NCBI GenBank assembly: GCA_016929985.1
Contig: JAFGIH010000055.1
Location: 1-6,995 of the forward strand
DNA: 6,995 bases
Direction: 5' to 3'
Origin: Thermoleophilia bacterium
Lineage (GTDB): Bacteria > Actinomycetota > Thermoleophilia > RBG-16-64-13
Shown here: piece by piece, positions 6,067-6,995 of the stretch
How positions within the stretch are numbered: the stretch's first letter is position 1
Layout: every line of letters starts with the position of its first letter
Notes under the pieces: generated by a model
Told to the model about the DNA's origin: nothing
The model's input: the letters and a program-made list of their open reading frames with translations, nothing else
The model's database searches: none
Translations under genes and position numbers: made by a program

Positions 6067-6171
6067 GATACGGATCTCGCCGCAATACGCTCCGCCCGCG
6101 TCTGCCTGGCGTATGAAGGTACAGGCGAGCCAGAGGCGAAAACTCTCACATGAGCAGGGATCAGGGGGCCT

Positions 6172-6202
6172 TTGTACGCGAGCGCACACATGAACGTAGA
6201 AT
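6172..6202 (+). promoter_or_regulatory. Possible sigma70-like promoter for the epimerase/dehydratase gene
   Basis: TTGTAC (6172-6177) and TAGAAT (6197-6202) are separated by 19 nt. The -10 matches consensus at 5 of 6 positions, the -35 at 3 of 6, and the spacing is long. The site lies in the divergent intergenic region, 67 nt before the TTG start. A perfect 10-bp palindrome CGGGGCCCCG (6207-6216) sits where transcription would start, and could be an operator or chance in GC-rich DNA. Confidence 0.3.
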
Positions 6203-6268
6203 ACCTCGGGGCCCCGGCTTTGCTACCATGACGACACAGAACTTGGATCGAGTGGAGACCCTAGCTTC

Positions 6269-6995
6269 TTGAAGGCGTTCGGCACCAACCTCCTGAACCA
6301 GCTGACTCGGCGACGCCTGCTCGCTGCGCTGCTCGACCTCATCATCGTCTTCTTCGCCTACTACCTCATCGTGGTCTTCCGGTATGAGGGTTCTGTCCCC
6401 GAGAAGACGAGCCTGGGTTCTCCCGATTTCAGCATGTTCATCATGGCGGCCATCGTTTTGCATCTCGGCTTCAACGCCGTCTTCCACGTCTACTCCATCG
6501 TAACCCGCTACGTGGGACTTTCGCAGGCCAAATGGATCGTGAATGCCACCGTGGCTTCCACCGTTGCGCTCGTCATAGTGGACTTGGTTGTGCCGGCATC
6601 CAGTGGAAGGCTGGTTCCGTTGACGGTGGTGATCGTGGGCGGCTGTGCCACCGGCGTTGCGATGACGGCAGTGCGCTTCTACAGCAGGGTGTTCCAGACG
6701 CGGAGCCTGAAGCCCGTCAGCGCCACACGCATCTTGCTGGTGGGAGCCGGCAACGCGGCAGATGTGCTCATACGGCAGATCGAGCAGAACCCGTCGCTCA
6801 AGCTCAAGATCATCGGCGCCGTGGATGACGACCCCACGCTTCACGGCATGCGAATCCACGACTATCCCATTCTAGGAAGCATAGCCGATGCACCGAAGTT
6901 CGCGGCCGACCGGGATGCGGAGGAGTTCTTCATAGCCATCCCATCGGCCTCCAGCGAGCAGATGGAGCAGATCTACCAGAAGCTCAAGCCTGCCG
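6269..6995 (+). CDS. Membrane-anchored polysaccharide biosynthesis protein, FlaA1/CapD-type NDP-sugar epimerase/dehydratase (3' truncated)
   Basis: The first 242 codons are present and the frame runs off the window. Four hydrophobic helices are visible at about residues 17-37, 54-75, 90-108 and 115-135; the HVYSIVTRYVGLSQAKWIVNA stretch is the usual linker of this family. A Rossmann-like CoA_binding_3-type domain follows (ILLVGAGNAADVLIRQIEQ from residue 155; VDDDPTLHGMRIHDYPILGSI). In this family a short-chain dehydrogenase-like catalytic domain (Polysacc_synt_2) follows and makes a modified UDP-sugar, for example by 4,6-dehydration. That part lies beyond the window, so the exact reaction cannot be told. 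The TTG start at 6269 is the only start codon in this frame after the TAG at 6197-6199. GGAG (6254-6257) lies 11 nt upstream, slightly long. The start overlaps the stop of a possible 14-residue leader ORF (6228-6272). The gene diverges from the nucleotidyltransferase-type gene, consistent with a polysaccharide locus extending to the right. Confidence 0.88.
   Translation, partial: MKAFGTNLLNQLTRRRLLAALLDLIIVFFAYYLIVVFRYEGSVPEKTSLGSPDFSMFIMAAIVLHLGFNAVFHVYSIVTRYVGLSQAKWIVNATVASTVALVIVDLVVPASSGRLVPLTVVIVGGCATGVAMTAVRFYSRVFQTRSLKPVSATRILLVGAGNAADVLIRQIEQNPSLKLKIIGAVDDDPTLHGMRIHDYPILGSIADAPKFAADRDAEEFFIAIPSASSEQMEQIYQKLKPA

Noticed and set aside
4879..6153. 424-residue plus-strand open frame opposite the nucleotidyltransferase-type gene
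   Set aside because: No recognisable motif. The minus-strand frame carries the family motifs KG, DLDIL and EVHWRL, so this is a shadow.
6161..6859. 232-residue minus-strand frame opposite the epimerase/dehydratase gene
   Set aside because: It is His/Glu/Asp-rich with no domain. The plus-strand frame has membrane helices and the GAGNAA Rossmann motif.
1..6995. CRISPR array, tRNA, rRNA, transposase or integrase
   Set aside because: No regularly spaced repeats beyond the single tandem 12-mer, no tRNA-like cloverleaf recognised, and no mobile-element protein motifs in any supported frame.

Overview
The window is high-GC DNA (well over half G+C by eye) with strong C/G bias at third codon positions, GTG and TTG starts, and Shine-Dalgarno-like sites. 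Its gene content is secreted SdrD-B/Cna-B-like surface proteins, a PilZ protein and polysaccharide-type enzymes. This would suit an environmental actinobacterial or Chloroflexota-like lineage, but nothing here fixes the taxon. No rRNA, tRNA, CRISPR array, transposase or integrase was seen.

Left part (1-3286): the 3' end of a probable secreted or surface protein gene (2-400), a single-domain PilZ protein (660-965), and a 717-residue secreted multidomain protein (1049-3202). That protein has a signal peptide, a beta-propeller-like region, two SdrD-B-like domains (the second with a cysteine cluster) and a 'TPGFWSNKNG' C-terminal domain. Each of the two surface-protein genes is followed about 20 nt later by the same double-hairpin element (418-478 and 3223-3286). 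The copies share a 13-nt core, and each stem carries a G-C to A-T compensatory change. The second hairpin of each copy looks like an intrinsic terminator. This is the most distinctive signal in the window.

Middle part (3203-4857): a 350-nt intergenic stretch, then a two-[4Fe-4S] FrhB/FdhB-type protein (coenzyme F420 hydrogenase/dehydrogenase beta-subunit family), of the sort often found in surface-polysaccharide loci.

Right part (4858-6995): a minus-strand nucleotidyltransferase-fold protein (PF14907-like) runs tail-to-tail with the FrhB-type gene, with only 9 nt between stop codons. Divergent from it is the start of a membrane-anchored FlaA1/CapD-type sugar epimerase/dehydratase, which begins at TTG and is cut by the window end.

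Inferred overall picture: a cell-surface region. The left half makes secreted surface proteins next to a possible c-di-GMP effector, and the right half looks like the edge of an exopolysaccharide/glycan locus. Whether the two halves work together cannot be told from this window.
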